Below are positions 27,068-36,500 of a stretch of 64,000 bases of DNA, one piece after another; the first letter of the stretch is position 1, and every line of letters begins with the position of its first letter. Below the pieces are notes generated by a model. That model was not told the origin of the DNA, made no database searches, and saw nothing but the letters and a program-made list of their open reading frames with translations. A program made the position numbers and the translations under genes. The stretch comes from Nitrospira sp. ND1. GTDB lineage: Bacteria; Nitrospirota; Nitrospiria; Nitrospirales; Nitrospiraceae. The stretch covers positions 162,668 through 226,667 of the forward strand of contig NZ_FWEX01000006.1 of NCBI RefSeq assembly GCF_900170025.1. The letters are read 5' to 3'.

Positions 27068-27268
27068 ATGACTCTTGACGCAGCCAGACAACGGATCGAA
27101 TCTGCGATCGCACAATACGGCCAGCATGCGGCCATGGCGATCGAGCTGGTCATCAATGAAGTACGCTCCGATATGGGCCGGGACGCCGTGAATGAATTGA
27201 TCGACGAGTTCGACCTCGAACTGATGTACAACATCGCCCCCATGGAATCCGACTACTCGAACAGCTGA
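27068..27268 (+). CDS. small acidic helical protein
   Basis: 66 residues, 17 bases after the small TPR gene, with a clear GGAGG ribosome site. Two predicted helices (AARQRIESAIAQYGQHAAMAIELVINEVRS and DAVNELIDEFDLELMYNI). No cysteine, signal or membrane segment. Position suggests a ligand or partner of the TPR proteins; family unknown. Confidence 0.7.
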   Translation: MTLDAARQRIESAIAQYGQHAAMAIELVINEVRSDMGRDAVNELIDEFDLELMYNIAPMESDYSNS

Positions 27269-27324
27269 GACCGGATGGAACGTATCGAGATAGGGTCGGC
27301 GGGGACCTGTTTGAGTAACCTGCC

Positions 27325-28404
27325 ATGCCGCTGATCTGGTGTTCCATCTCCGGCCACGGCTACGGGCACGCGGCGCAAGTGGTGCCGGTGCTCAACGCGC
27401 TGGGACGATTGGTGCCGAATCTCAGCGCCATTTTACGAACAAGCGTTCCCGCCGACTTCTTCGAACCTCGCCTCGACATTCCCTGGCAACTCAAGGTCGG
27501 GCAGCAGGATATCGGCTGCATCCAGGACGGTCCCCTGAAGATCGATGTCTCTCGCACCTGGGCCGCCCACTCTGTGCTGCACAGCGATTGGCAGCAGAAA
27601 ATTGAGGCTGAAGCCGCGCTCATCCGCAGTGCCGGACCCGCCTGTTTCCTTTCCGATATCTCCCATCTCGGCATTGCCGCCGGCGCGGCTACGGGCATTC
27701 CGACCATCGGCCTCTGCTCCTTGTCCTGGGATCTGGTCCTGGAGCCGTTCGCAGATCCCGTCCGGTGCGAACATGCGACGATTCTTCGCCAGATCCGCGA
27801 GGCCTATGCCAAAGCCGACTGCTTCCTGCGCGTGGCGCCGGCCCTTGCAATCACCGCGTTTCATCCTGTCCGGGAGATCGGCCCCATCGCGGAACCGGCC
27901 GTCCCTCAACCCGCGGCGCTCCGTAAGGCCATCGGCGCCGGGCAGTCTGAACGGGTCGTGCTGGTCGGGTTCGGCGGCATTGCCCTGCGAGCGTTTCCCT
28001 TCGAACACATGGAGGCGATGGACGGCTTTCGTTTCGTTGTGGATGGCGTCGTGCCAAATGGACTGACTCGCGTCCTATCGCTGGCCTCCCTGGGCATGAC
28101 CTTTAAAGCGGTCATGGCGTCCGTAGATATGATCCTCACAAAGCCAGGGTACGGCACGATCGTCGAAGCCGTGGCGCTCGGCATCCCCGTCGTCTATGTG
28201 CGACGATACAATTTCCCCGACGAGCCGCCCCTGGTCGATCACCTGCATCGATATGGTCGCGGTGCAGAACTCTCACTTGCCGATTTTCTCCAGGGACGAT
28301 GGAACGCAGCCATAGAACAAGCCTTCGCCCGCCCCCTTTCATCGACCCCGCCTCCCCTGTCCGGCGCACAGGACGCCGCGCACATTCTGAAAGACTACGT
28401 ATGA
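27325..28404 (+). CDS. GT-B glycosyltransferase-like protein (MurG/GT28-like)
   Basis: 359 residues with the two-domain GT-B pattern. N-terminal SISGHGYGHAAQVVPVLNALGRL is the acceptor-domain glycine loop; C-terminal ILTKPGYGTIVEAVALGIPVVYVRR is the donor-nucleotide binding motif typical of MurG-like and glycosyltransferase 28 enzymes. It also resembles the N-terminal glycosyltransferase-like part of arabinokinases. No signal peptide. It ends the plus-strand run. Donor and acceptor sugars cannot be inferred. Confidence 0.75.
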   Translation: MPLIWCSISGHGYGHAAQVVPVLNALGRLVPNLSAILRTSVPADFFEPRLDIPWQLKVGQQDIGCIQDGPLKIDVSRTWAAHSVLHSDWQQKIEAEAALIRSAGPACFLSDISHLGIAAGAATGIPTIGLCSLSWDLVLEPFADPVRCEHATILRQIREAYAKADCFLRVAPALAITAFHPVREIGPIAEPAVPQPAALRKAIGAGQSERVVLVGFGGIALRAFPFEHMEAMDGFRFVVDGVVPNGLTRVLSLASLGMTFKAVMASVDMILTKPGYGTIVEAVALGIPVVYVRRYNFPDEPPLVDHLHRYGRGAELSLADFLQGRWNAAIEQAFARPLSSTPPPLSGAQDAAHILKDYV

Positions 28405-28511
28405 GGCCGTGCCGGCTGATCCTTCGTGGCACTGCCCTCGATCCCCGCTGAAGACCGTCACGCTGCCGTGAACGGCTGTGCTACGACTACCGACGGGTTC
28501 TCACATCCGAT

Positions 28512-28540
28512 TAGTCGTTTTTCACGTAGAGTGGTATAGT
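28512..28540 (+). promoter_or_regulatory. candidate promoter of the ECF sigma/anti-sigma operon
   Basis: A good -10 TATAGT (28535-28540) lies 48 bases before ATG 28589. The -35 at 17-base spacing is poor (TAGTCG). Its position inside the longest possible reading frame argues that translation starts at 28589. Confidence 0.3.
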
Positions 28541-28588
28541 GTGCCCTATTCCGATCCGGAGAATTGCGCCCGCGCCCAGGCCGACTGC

Positions 28589-29194
28589 ATGGAAGCTGCC
28601 TCCCGACAAGCTGCATCGACGATCGACCCCAAACTCCTGGCCCGTGTGGCCAAGGGTGATCAACAGGCATTCGGCCAACTGTACGATCAATCGAGCACCC
28701 TGCTCTTTACCCTCGCGTACCGCATCTTGAATGACCGCGATGAGGCTGCAGAGTTACTTCAGGAGGTCTACCTGGAGGTATGGCGCAAAATCGCCAAATA
28801 CGATGTCGGCCGTGGAAGCCCGATCGCCTGGCTGGTGACACTCACCCGCAGTCGAGCCATCGACCGGCTCCGTGCACGAGCATCGCGCGGGCAACATGTC
28901 GTCGCCGATTCGTTCGAACATCCCCTGGTTTCGCGCACACCCGACGTCAGCCCGAATCCGTACGAAGCCCGGGAGGATACCGAGCTGCGTCAGCTGATGG
29001 CAAAGGCCATCCTCGAGCTGCCGCTGCCGCAGCAACAGGCCATCGAGATGGCGTTTTATCAGGGCCTGACTCACACGGAGATTGCCGCCAAGCTGAACCA
29101 GCCGCTGGGGACGGTGAAGACACGCATCAAACTAGCGATGGCCAAGCTCCGCGCATCGTTGCAGCAGACATTGCCGCAGGGTGAGGGGGTATGA
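28589..29194 (+). CDS. ECF RNA polymerase sigma factor (SigK-like)
   Basis: Group IV sigma factor, 201 residues from ATG 28589; an upstream in-frame start at 28478 would add 37 residues that are not sigma-like and overlap a promoter-like -10. Region 2 is LYDQSSTLLFTLAYRILNDRDEAAELLQEVYLEVWRK with the -10 contacts; region 4 is LPLPQQQAIEMAFYQGLTHTEIAAKLNQPLGTVKTRIKLAMAKLR with the HTH for the -35. Its stop overlaps the anti-sigma gene by four bases. Together they form a classic membrane-anchored stress-response switch; the signal is unknown. Confidence 0.92.
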   Translation: MEAASRQAASTIDPKLLARVAKGDQQAFGQLYDQSSTLLFTLAYRILNDRDEAAELLQEVYLEVWRKIAKYDVGRGSPIAWLVTLTRSRAIDRLRARASRGQHVVADSFEHPLVSRTPDVSPNPYEAREDTELRQLMAKAILELPLPQQQAIEMAFYQGLTHTEIAAKLNQPLGTVKTRIKLAMAKLRASLQQTLPQGEGV

Positions 29195-30207
29195 CACACG
29201 AGGAACTGGAAGACGCGGTCCCCCTCTACGCGATCGGCGCCCTCGAACGCTCGGAGCGGCAGGCCATCGAAGCCCACCTGTTATCGGGATGCGCGGCCTG
29301 CCATGCCGCTCTCAAGGACTATCAAACCGTGGCGTCCCTGCTGCCGTTCGGGCTCACCCCGGCGACACCCCCGAATACGCTCAAAGCCAAAATCATGATG
29401 GCGCCGACACCGATCGCGGGTGCGGTGGAAGCGGAACAGGCCGGCCCGAAGTCGAGCCTGGAACCGGGCGAATGGATGAACCACCTGTTCCCGCCCATCG
29501 CGCCGGCCCGCTCGCTGCCGTTCCGTCTGGCAATGGGATTTTCCGCGGCCGTCCTGATTGTGGGAGGCGGGTATCTCGCGTGGTCGTCCTACACGCAAAC
29601 CTCTCAGCGTTCGGGCGAGATTCAACAACTGCACGCCGCCGTGCAGCAGGAGACCGCCCGTGTGGCCACCCTGCAGTCGGAGCTGCAACAGCGTGAACAG
29701 ACCATCGGCACGCTCAAGTCGGAGATCGAGCAACGGACCACGGAGGTCGCGGAACTTCGCGACCAAATGCTGCAGCGGGAAGCGGAGTTGGACGATGCGC
29801 ACACCCAGCTGACCCAGAACGAATCCTCCCTTCAACGCCTGGCCAGGCAGAATGAGGAATTTGCCGGACTGTTCAAGAACCCCTCGTCAAAAGTCGTGTC
29901 GCTGGCCGGGTCCGACATGGCCAAATCAGCAGGCGCCTTCCTGCTATTCGACCCGTCAACCAAGAAAGCCTGGCTCTATGCGTACAATCTGCCGGCCTTA
30001 CCGAGCGGCAAGGTGTACCAGCTCTGGGCCATCGACGACAAACCGGTGAGCGCGGGCATCTTCGGACTGGATGCGGGCCTGAAAGCCCGTATGCTCATCA
30101 GGAATATGACCGAATTTTCACGGATGAAAAAATTCGCCGTGACCGTGGAACCGGACGGCGGACGCCCGGAACCCACGGGCGCGATTTATTTGATCGGGCA
30201 GATCTGA
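29191..30207 (+). CDS. membrane-anchored anti-sigma factor (RskA-like)
   Basis: 338 residues. The N-terminal cytoplasmic anti-sigma domain has the zinc-type signature HLLSGCAAC (His-x4-Cys-x2-Cys). One membrane helix lies at about 111-133. A long coiled coil follows (about 140-225, repeated QQREQTIGTL/EIEQRTTEVAEL pattern). The periplasmic C-terminal domain (about 230-338) with AFLLFDPSTKKAWLYAYNLPALPSGKVYQLWAI is the RskA C-terminal fold. The gene overlaps the sigma gene by four bases. The inserted coiled coil is longer than in the mycobacterial prototype and may be a lever or dimerisation element that senses the envelope. Confidence 0.9.
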   Translation: MTHEELEDAVPLYAIGALERSERQAIEAHLLSGCAACHAALKDYQTVASLLPFGLTPATPPNTLKAKIMMAPTPIAGAVEAEQAGPKSSLEPGEWMNHLFPPIAPARSLPFRLAMGFSAAVLIVGGGYLAWSSYTQTSQRSGEIQQLHAAVQQETARVATLQSELQQREQTIGTLKSEIEQRTTEVAELRDQMLQREAELDDAHTQLTQNESSLQRLARQNEEFAGLFKNPSSKVVSLAGSDMAKSAGAFLLFDPSTKKAWLYAYNLPALPSGKVYQLWAIDDKPVSAGIFGLDAGLKARMLIRNMTEFSRMKKFAVTVEPDGGRPEPTGAIYLIGQI

Positions 30208-30339
30208 CCGGCCGGTGACTCGACCTTCCGCTCACGCCTCCTCTCCCGGTGCCATTCCACACACAGAACGTGCTAGCATGCAGGCGCTCTATCGACTGCC
30301 GTAGCGTTCAGCCCCTGACAGGATTCATCCGACGACACG

Positions 30340-30828
30340 ATGCTCCCCCTCGACGATCTCGATACCCGCTTCATGCAACAAGCCCTGACACTCGCGCGTT
30401 CGGCGCCGTTGATCGGTGAAGTGCCGATCGCCGCGTTATTGGTACATGAGGGCATCGTGATTGCTCAAGCCCACAATCTCAGGGAAACCAGGCAGGACCC
30501 GACGGCTCATGCGGAAGTGATCGTGATTCAAGACGCAGCCCGGCATATGGGGAGCTGGCGACTCATCGACACGACCCTCTATGTCACGCTGGAACCCTGC
30601 ACGATGTGCATCGGCGCCATCGTGCTCGCTCGCATAGCGCGGCTGGTCTTCGCGGCCACCGATCCCAAAGCCGGCGCCTGCGGATCCATCATGAATATTC
30701 CCCCTGAGCCGCGACTGAACCACCGCGTGGAGGTCGTCGGAGGAGTCTGTGCTGAAGAGAGTCAGACGTTGTTACAGGACTTCTTTCGGCAGCTGAGAAA
30801 AGACGCAGCCCGGCGGGAGATCACCTAA
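30340..30828 (+). CDS. tadA: tRNA-specific adenosine deaminase
   Basis: Zinc enzyme that converts A34 to inosine in tRNA-Arg(ACG). 162 residues. The deaminase motif is intact: zinc His and catalytic Glu in AHAEVIVI, then LEPCTMCIGAIV with the two zinc Cys. The tail FFRQLRK is typical of TadA. It is monocistronic and its last four bases overlap the convergent phosphopantetheinyl transferase gene. Confidence 0.93.
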   Translation: MLPLDDLDTRFMQQALTLARSAPLIGEVPIAALLVHEGIVIAQAHNLRETRQDPTAHAEVIVIQDAARHMGSWRLIDTTLYVTLEPCTMCIGAIVLARIARLVFAATDPKAGACGSIMNIPPEPRLNHRVEVVGGVCAEESQTLLQDFFRQLRKDAARREIT

Positions 30829-31589
30829 CGAAACAGATCTGTACTCGAATCACACATTCGAACCTGCCAGGCTTGGCCTTCAACGGCGAGCGCCCCGGAG
30901 ACGTCATCGGCCAATGAGAGGGACTGCACCTGCCAGTTCGTATCGAGGGCTCCGGAGTCGGTCATCCGCACATGAGCGAGCGGCGACCCGTCATCGAATA
31001 GGATCTCGAATCGATCCAGCCCGAGAGACAACCCCACCCCACGCCCTTTGAGATAGGCCTCCTTCGCCGTCCAAGAGCGATAGAACAATCGCTGTTGCGC
31101 GTCCCCCTGTGCCTGAATAATCTGCTGCGCTTCCCCTGCCGCAAAAAACCGCTCCGCGAGCTTGAGCGCATCCACGTCCGGCGTGCGCACCTCTACATCC
31201 ACGCCGACGGCCCGGCCGGCTGCCACCGCCACCACGGCATACGCCCCTGAATGGGAAAGGCTGAATTGGATATCCTGCACGGCACAGGACTGACCGCTCA
31301 GAGCCGGCTTGCCATGGGCTCCGGTTGCAAACTCAATCTGCGTGGCTTCTCTGCCGACGTAGCGGGCCAGAATGGCGCGCAGCAAACCGTGCGACAGGAT
31401 AAACCGGTGACGATCCCGCTCGAAGGCAAACCGGGCCGCGCGGGTCTGTTCATCACGCGAGAGCAGGGCGGCAAGGGCGGCGCGTCGGCCGTCATGCCGG
31501 GCAAGACGGCAGAACCAGACATGCACATCCTCCCGGCTCAGAGCGGGCGACGGCGAAGAATCTCTGGAGGGAATCAGCAATCCGGACAT
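30825..31589 (-). CDS. 4'-phosphopantetheinyl transferase, Sfp type
   Basis: Transfers phosphopantetheine from CoA to the Ser of carrier domains. 254 residues, two-fold pseudosymmetric Sfp/AcpT-like length. Motifs: FSLSHSGAYAVVAVA, GVDVE (Mg-binding) and WTAKEAYLKGRGVGLSLGLDRFEI. It is the last gene of the minus-strand NRPS operon, 31 bases after the exporter, so it almost certainly activates the three carrier domains of the synthetase (residues S641, S1728, S2786). It may also serve fatty-acid ACP. Confidence 0.93.
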   Translation of the reverse strand: MSGLLIPSRDSSPSPALSREDVHVWFCRLARHDGRRAALAALLSRDEQTRAARFAFERDRHRFILSHGLLRAILARYVGREATQIEFATGAHGKPALSGQSCAVQDIQFSLSHSGAYAVVAVAAGRAVGVDVEVRTPDVDALKLAERFFAAGEAQQIIQAQGDAQQRLFYRSWTAKEAYLKGRGVGLSLGLDRFEILFDDGSPLAHVRMTDSGALDTNWQVQSLSLADDVSGALAVEGQAWQVRMCDSSTDLFR

Positions 31590-31620
31590 GGGTTGAGATA
31601 CACGAGGCGCAGACCCTGCG

Positions 31621-33318
31621 TTACGCCGAGGAGCGGATCACCGGCTTGAACACCGGGGTCGCTCGGTGCGAGCCGGTTGAAGCGGTCGAGTTCGGAATTT
31701 CCAGGATCTTGCCTTCGTCCAGTTTTAGCACGCGGTCGCCCACATGGAAATACCGGTCGTCATGGGTGACCACGATGACACCTTTTCCTCGCGCCCGCAA
31801 CTCCGGCAAGAGCTCACCGTAAAAAACTTCCTTGTACTGTGGATCCTGATCGGCCGCCCATTCGTCGAACACATAAAACGGTCGATCTTCCAGCATGGCC
31901 GTCACGAGAGCGAGGCGCTTCCGTTGGCCCTGTGACAGGTTGATCGTCGAATACTCGCCGTCGCGGATCGTGACCTTGTGTTGAATCCGGAGCGTCTTCA
32001 ACCAGCCCTCCGCCTGACTCTCAATCAGCGCCGGATCGAGCCCCAACAGTTTCTTGAACAGGTAGAAATCGGAGAACACCGCCGCAAAATGCTGCCGGTA
32101 CCAGTCCTGGGTCGCGGGCGTGATCGCCTCGCCGTTCAGCCTGACCTCCCCCTGTTGCGGAAGGTACAGTCCGGTGAGCACTTTCACAAAGGTCGACTTC
32201 CCGCTGCCGTTTCCCCCGATGATAAAAACCAACTCGCCGGTCCGGACCGTCACATTCAACGGCCCGAGGCTGAACGACCGCTCATCCTCGCCTTTCGGTT
32301 CATACGAAAAACACGCCTCTGAGAACTCCAGGGATTGCGTGCCGTGAATCACCGCGCGCTCCGCTCCGCCCTCTCGACCGCCTTCTCCCAATGCCAGCCC
32401 CAAAGATTCGATCTTCTCCAACGCCACCTGGCCGCGGCTCAGGGTGGGCACCATCCCGAGCAGACCCCACATCGGGCCGATCATGTAGAGCATCGCAAAC
32501 GCATATCCTGTCAGAGCCTCCCCCGACAACGACAACAATCTGGGAAAGAGCAGGAGAATGACCCCGATCAATCCGTAGAAAAGCACCTGCGTCCAGGAGT
32601 CGGTGGTGAGGTATTGCTTCGTCGTCACCAGGTTGTGATGGCGGAGCGCTTCGGCAGCCTGCCGGATATCCGAATCGACGAACGTTTCTCGACGCCCGCG
32701 ATGCAACATCAGCTCCTTCATGCCTTCCGTCAGACTGCGAAAATGCTCGAAGAGGACCCCTTTCGCATCGCGCACCGCCAGCGACGACCGGAGCACCCGG
32801 TTATACAGCTGCCGGTACCCGAGCAGTCCGAACACGGCCAGAAGAACCACGCCGAGGAACGCCTGCCACGAGAGCCACGCGAGATAGAGTGAGCAGCCGG
32901 CAAGGATCGCGACATTGATCGCCAGGCCCGGCAACCCGTTCACCGCCCAGGCCATGGCATTCGTGTCATCCGTCAGCGTCGCCAGGATTTCATGCGCACC
33001 GCGGCGCTCCAGCGTGCGATAGGGTGCCCGCACCACTTTCCAACAGAGATCCATCCCGAGATTCAGGATGGTTTTCTGCGCGAAGGTGACAAGCAACAGT
33101 TGGGAGAGGTAGTTCGACACGACTTTCAGCACCGCCAGGCCGATGAAGGCCACGGCAAACAGCTCCGGGGTCGCCCCGGCGCCGTTGATGAGCTTGTTGA
33201 TGACGGCGAGCAGGCCCACGCTGGACAGACCGGCCAACAGACCGGTCAGGACCATCAGTACCATCATGCTTCGGGCGTCGCGGAGCAGGAACAGGAGAAA
33301 CCGATACATTTTCATCAT
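31621..33318 (-). CDS. cyclic-peptide-type ABC exporter (PvdE/SyrD family)
   Basis: 565 residues: six membrane segments (about 1-310) fused to one nucleotide-binding domain with Walker A GGNGSGKST, signature LSQGQRKR and Walker B FYVFDEWAADQDP, the variant used by pyoverdine- and syringomycin-type exporters. It acts as a homodimer to move the product across the inner membrane. Start ATG 33318; ATG 33315 is equivalent. It lies between the NRPS and the phosphopantetheinyl transferase. The substrate is inferred to be the acyl-dipeptide made by the adjacent synthetase. Confidence 0.92.
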   Translation of the reverse strand: MMKMYRFLLFLLRDARSMMVLMVLTGLLAGLSSVGLLAVINKLINGAGATPELFAVAFIGLAVLKVVSNYLSQLLLVTFAQKTILNLGMDLCWKVVRAPYRTLERRGAHEILATLTDDTNAMAWAVNGLPGLAINVAILAGCSLYLAWLSWQAFLGVVLLAVFGLLGYRQLYNRVLRSSLAVRDAKGVLFEHFRSLTEGMKELMLHRGRRETFVDSDIRQAAEALRHHNLVTTKQYLTTDSWTQVLFYGLIGVILLLFPRLLSLSGEALTGYAFAMLYMIGPMWGLLGMVPTLSRGQVALEKIESLGLALGEGGREGGAERAVIHGTQSLEFSEACFSYEPKGEDERSFSLGPLNVTVRTGELVFIIGGNGSGKSTFVKVLTGLYLPQQGEVRLNGEAITPATQDWYRQHFAAVFSDFYLFKKLLGLDPALIESQAEGWLKTLRIQHKVTIRDGEYSTINLSQGQRKRLALVTAMLEDRPFYVFDEWAADQDPQYKEVFYGELLPELRARGKGVIVVTHDDRYFHVGDRVLKLDEGKILEIPNSTASTGSHRATPVFKPVIRSSA

Positions 33319-33344
33319 GGTGAGGTGACTGCTGTCTCGTTGGC

Positions 33345-33527
33345 CTTAACCCGGACTATTCATGAATCCCTGCTCCGGCGTCCGATCCTGTCGCCCGGCG
33401 AGGCGGTTCTCGTTCGGCCTTCTCGACGGACTGCCAGTACGCCTGCGTCGGCCTCACGTGCGGGCAGCCTCGGCGGGCTTCCGTCATGAACGCCTTGCGA
33501 CGGCATTCATGAATAATCCGGGTTAAG
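33345..33527. repeat. MITE-like element with 23-base terminal inverted repeats
   Basis: The ends 33345-33367 and 33505-33527 are inverted copies matching at 22 of 23 positions (left begins CTTAACCCGGACTATTCATG; the single difference is C versus T at position 12 from the outer end). The 183-base unit has no transposase. The right end overlaps the NRPS stop codon (TAA at 33525-33523), and the unit fills most of the gap to the exporter gene. An antisense-to-nothing frame inside (minus strand, residues like CRRKAFMTEARR) is open but is probably just the repeat. No clear target-site duplication is visible. Confidence 0.75.
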
Positions 33528-36500
33528 CGGCTCTTGAGGAAGGCCCTTTCCCCTGATCCTCCGATTTGTTCCGGAGCGTCGCCCAGGCTTCCTGCCAAAA
33601 CGTCTTGAGATGGTGCGCCAACTCCTGCACATGCGGCGCGACAAATAACCGCCCCGAATCTTCGGCCGGCAGATAGATCGTACGGCTCATGCCCAGCGCG
33701 GATTCGCCGAAGACCAACCGCGTATCATCGCTGGAATTCGTCAGCGGATGTTTGGAGGCAATCACGTTCAAGACCTGTCCGCGGAACGGTTTCAAATCGT
33801 AACGCGCCACCGCATGGAAGGTGGCATAGGTCACCTGATCCTTGTACAGAAACTCGTCCTGATGCTCGGCCGCTTCGGTATGGTGCATGAGATTCCAAAT
33901 CCGTTTCAACTTGCCTCTCCAGAACGACGGCCACTCCTGGATCGGCAGTCTCCGCATGAGACGAAGGTACGTCGTGATCTTCATCCACACAAATAGGATC
34001 GGCCAGAGCAGGTAGGGAGGTCGACTCCAATGCGTCAGGTAGGATCGCGGGTGCCAGGATTCCATGACAGCCAGAATCACCTGCTCTCCCTGCGCCATGA
34101 GCTGTTGGGCGATCTCATAGGCCGCCAGCCCGCCCGTGCAAGTTCCACCGATGAGGTACGGTCCATGCGGTTGAATCGACCGTATTTCCTCGATGTAATG
34201 CGCGGCCATCTCCTCCACGCGCATGAACGGTTTTTCTTTTCCGTCGAGTCCGCGGGCCTGCAGTCCATAAAACGGTTGGGCATCCCCGAGCAACTTGGCC
34301 AGGCGGGCAAATACGAGCACATTGCCGCCGACCCCCGGAACCGCAAAAAAGGGAGGATTTTTCCCCTCCGGTTGAATCGCGACCAACGACCGCCAGCGCA
34401 CGGTGCACCCTTCGCCGGCCAGGACATCCGCCAATTGTTCGATCGTGGGCGCCTGAAAAAGTACCGCCATCGGCAGGCGGATGCTGAACGTCTGCTCGAT
34501 GGCGCTGAACATCCGGAGCGCCAGCAGGGAATAGCCGCCCAGCGCGAAGAAGTTGTCGCGCACGCCGATGGGTGTGATTCCCAGGACCTGCTCCCAGATG
34601 GCCACCAACTGCAATTCAACTCGATTCCTGGGCTCAATCGGCTGGGCGCTGTCATGCACCGGCTCCGCCACCGGCGCTGGCAAGGCGCCACGATCCACCT
34701 TTCCATTCGACGTAAGAGGAAATTCGTTGAGCGGCACAATCGCCGCCGGCACCATATAATCCGGCACCATGTCTCGCAGGGCCCGTCGAAGCGCCTGCGG
34801 ATCGCAACGGCGCCCTTCTCTCGCCACCACATAGGCCACCAGCCGCTTGTCTCCCGGTGCATCTTCCCGCACGATGACCACCGCTTGCTTCACCGTCGGA
34901 TCGTCCGCCAGGACCGCCTCGATTTCTCCGAGTTCGATCCGGAACCCGCGTAGTTTGACCTGATAATCGATACGCCCGATATAATCCAACCGTCCGTCAG
35001 GCAGCCATTTGACCTGGTCACCCGTGCGGTAGAGCCGCTCGCCCGCCCGGAACGGACTGGAGACGAATCGCTCCGCCGTCAGCTGAGGAGCACCCCGGTA
35101 TCCGCGCGCAAGCCCCATCCCGCCGATATACAGTTCACCCGGGATTCCCACCGGGACCGGTTCCCGGTTCAGATCCAACACATAGACCTGAGTATTCGCA
35201 ATCGGCCGCCCGAGAGAAATCGTGCGTTCAGCAGTACGCACGCGCTCCAACGTCGACCAAATCGTCGTCTCCGTCGGTCCGTACACATTCCAGGCCGATC
35301 CCGCTCGGGCAAGCAGCTCCTGGGCTAATTCCCGCGGCAAGGCTTCCCCGCCGCACAGCACTTTGAGCTGTCGCCCCCCCTGCCATCCTGACTGCAACAC
35401 CATCCGCCAGGTGGCAGGCGTCGCCTGCATCATGGTCACTGCGCCCTGATCAAGTTCGCGTTGCAGCCATGCTCCCTCCATCGCCTGAAGGCGACCGGCC
35501 AGAATAATGCGGGCCCCGACCAGCAACGGAAGATAGAGCTCCAAACCGGCGATATCGAACGACAGCGGCGTGATGGCCAACAGGACGTCCCGGCTGCCGA
35601 TTCCCGGCTCCTGTTGCATGGAGTGGAGAAAATTGACCAGTGCGCGATGTTCGATCTCCACGCCTTTCGGCTGCCCGGTCGATCCCGAGGTGAACAGCAC
35701 GTAGACGAGATGCTCGGGTTTCGCGAGGGGCTCAGGATTACACTCCGAATATCGTGTCAGTGACTCCGCCTCCCCGTCCAGACAGACCACCCGAAGCTGG
35801 TGTTGGGGAAGCCCTCCCAGGAGCGTCGAGTCTGTCACAAGCACCGCCGCGTGACTGGCTTCGACCATGGCCGCCAACCTGCGGATCGGCAATCCGGGAA
35901 CCAGCGGCAGATAGGCGCCACCGGCCTTCATGACCGCCAGGAGACCGATCAGCAAATCGGGAGACCGTTCGAGAAACACCGGCACCACCACATCCGGGCC
36001 CACGCCCTGTTCCCGCAAGCGATGCGCCAGCCGATTCGCGCGCCGATTCAGTTCCCCATACGACAATTCAACGCCTTCACACACCACGGCGATCGCATCC
36101 GGAGTCCGGCCGACCTGCGCTTCAAATAGTTGCGGGAAACAGGTCTCTCGCTCCACCGGCCTGTCGGTCGCGTTCCATTCATGAAGGATCCGATGTTGTT
36201 CCTGTTCCGTGAGGATCGCCACACGTCCGACCTTCTCTTCCGGATGCTCCGCGATGACCTCCATGAATTGACGGTACTCCGCCAGCCAACGTTCGGCGGA
36301 GGTGCGGTCGAACAGGTCCGTGTTGAACTCCAGATAGGCTTTTCGCGAAGCCAACGGGTCGATCGACAAACCGAGATCGAGCTGTGCCGCACCCCGACTG
36401 ACTTCATAAGGGGTCCACGACAGATGCTGAAACTCCGTCCGGGCGAAGGGGGTATTGGCGAAGTTGAACAGAACTTGTACCAGGGGCAACCCACCCTGGC

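Noticed and set aside
33356-33598. Minus-strand open frame through the inverted-repeat element
   Set aside because: It overlaps the NRPS end in another frame, has no ribosome site and its core is the repeat itself.
34030-34953. Long plus-strand frame of over 300 residues inside the NRPS
   Set aside because: Antisense shadow of a GC-rich gene; Arg/His/Pro-rich composition and no recognisable domain.
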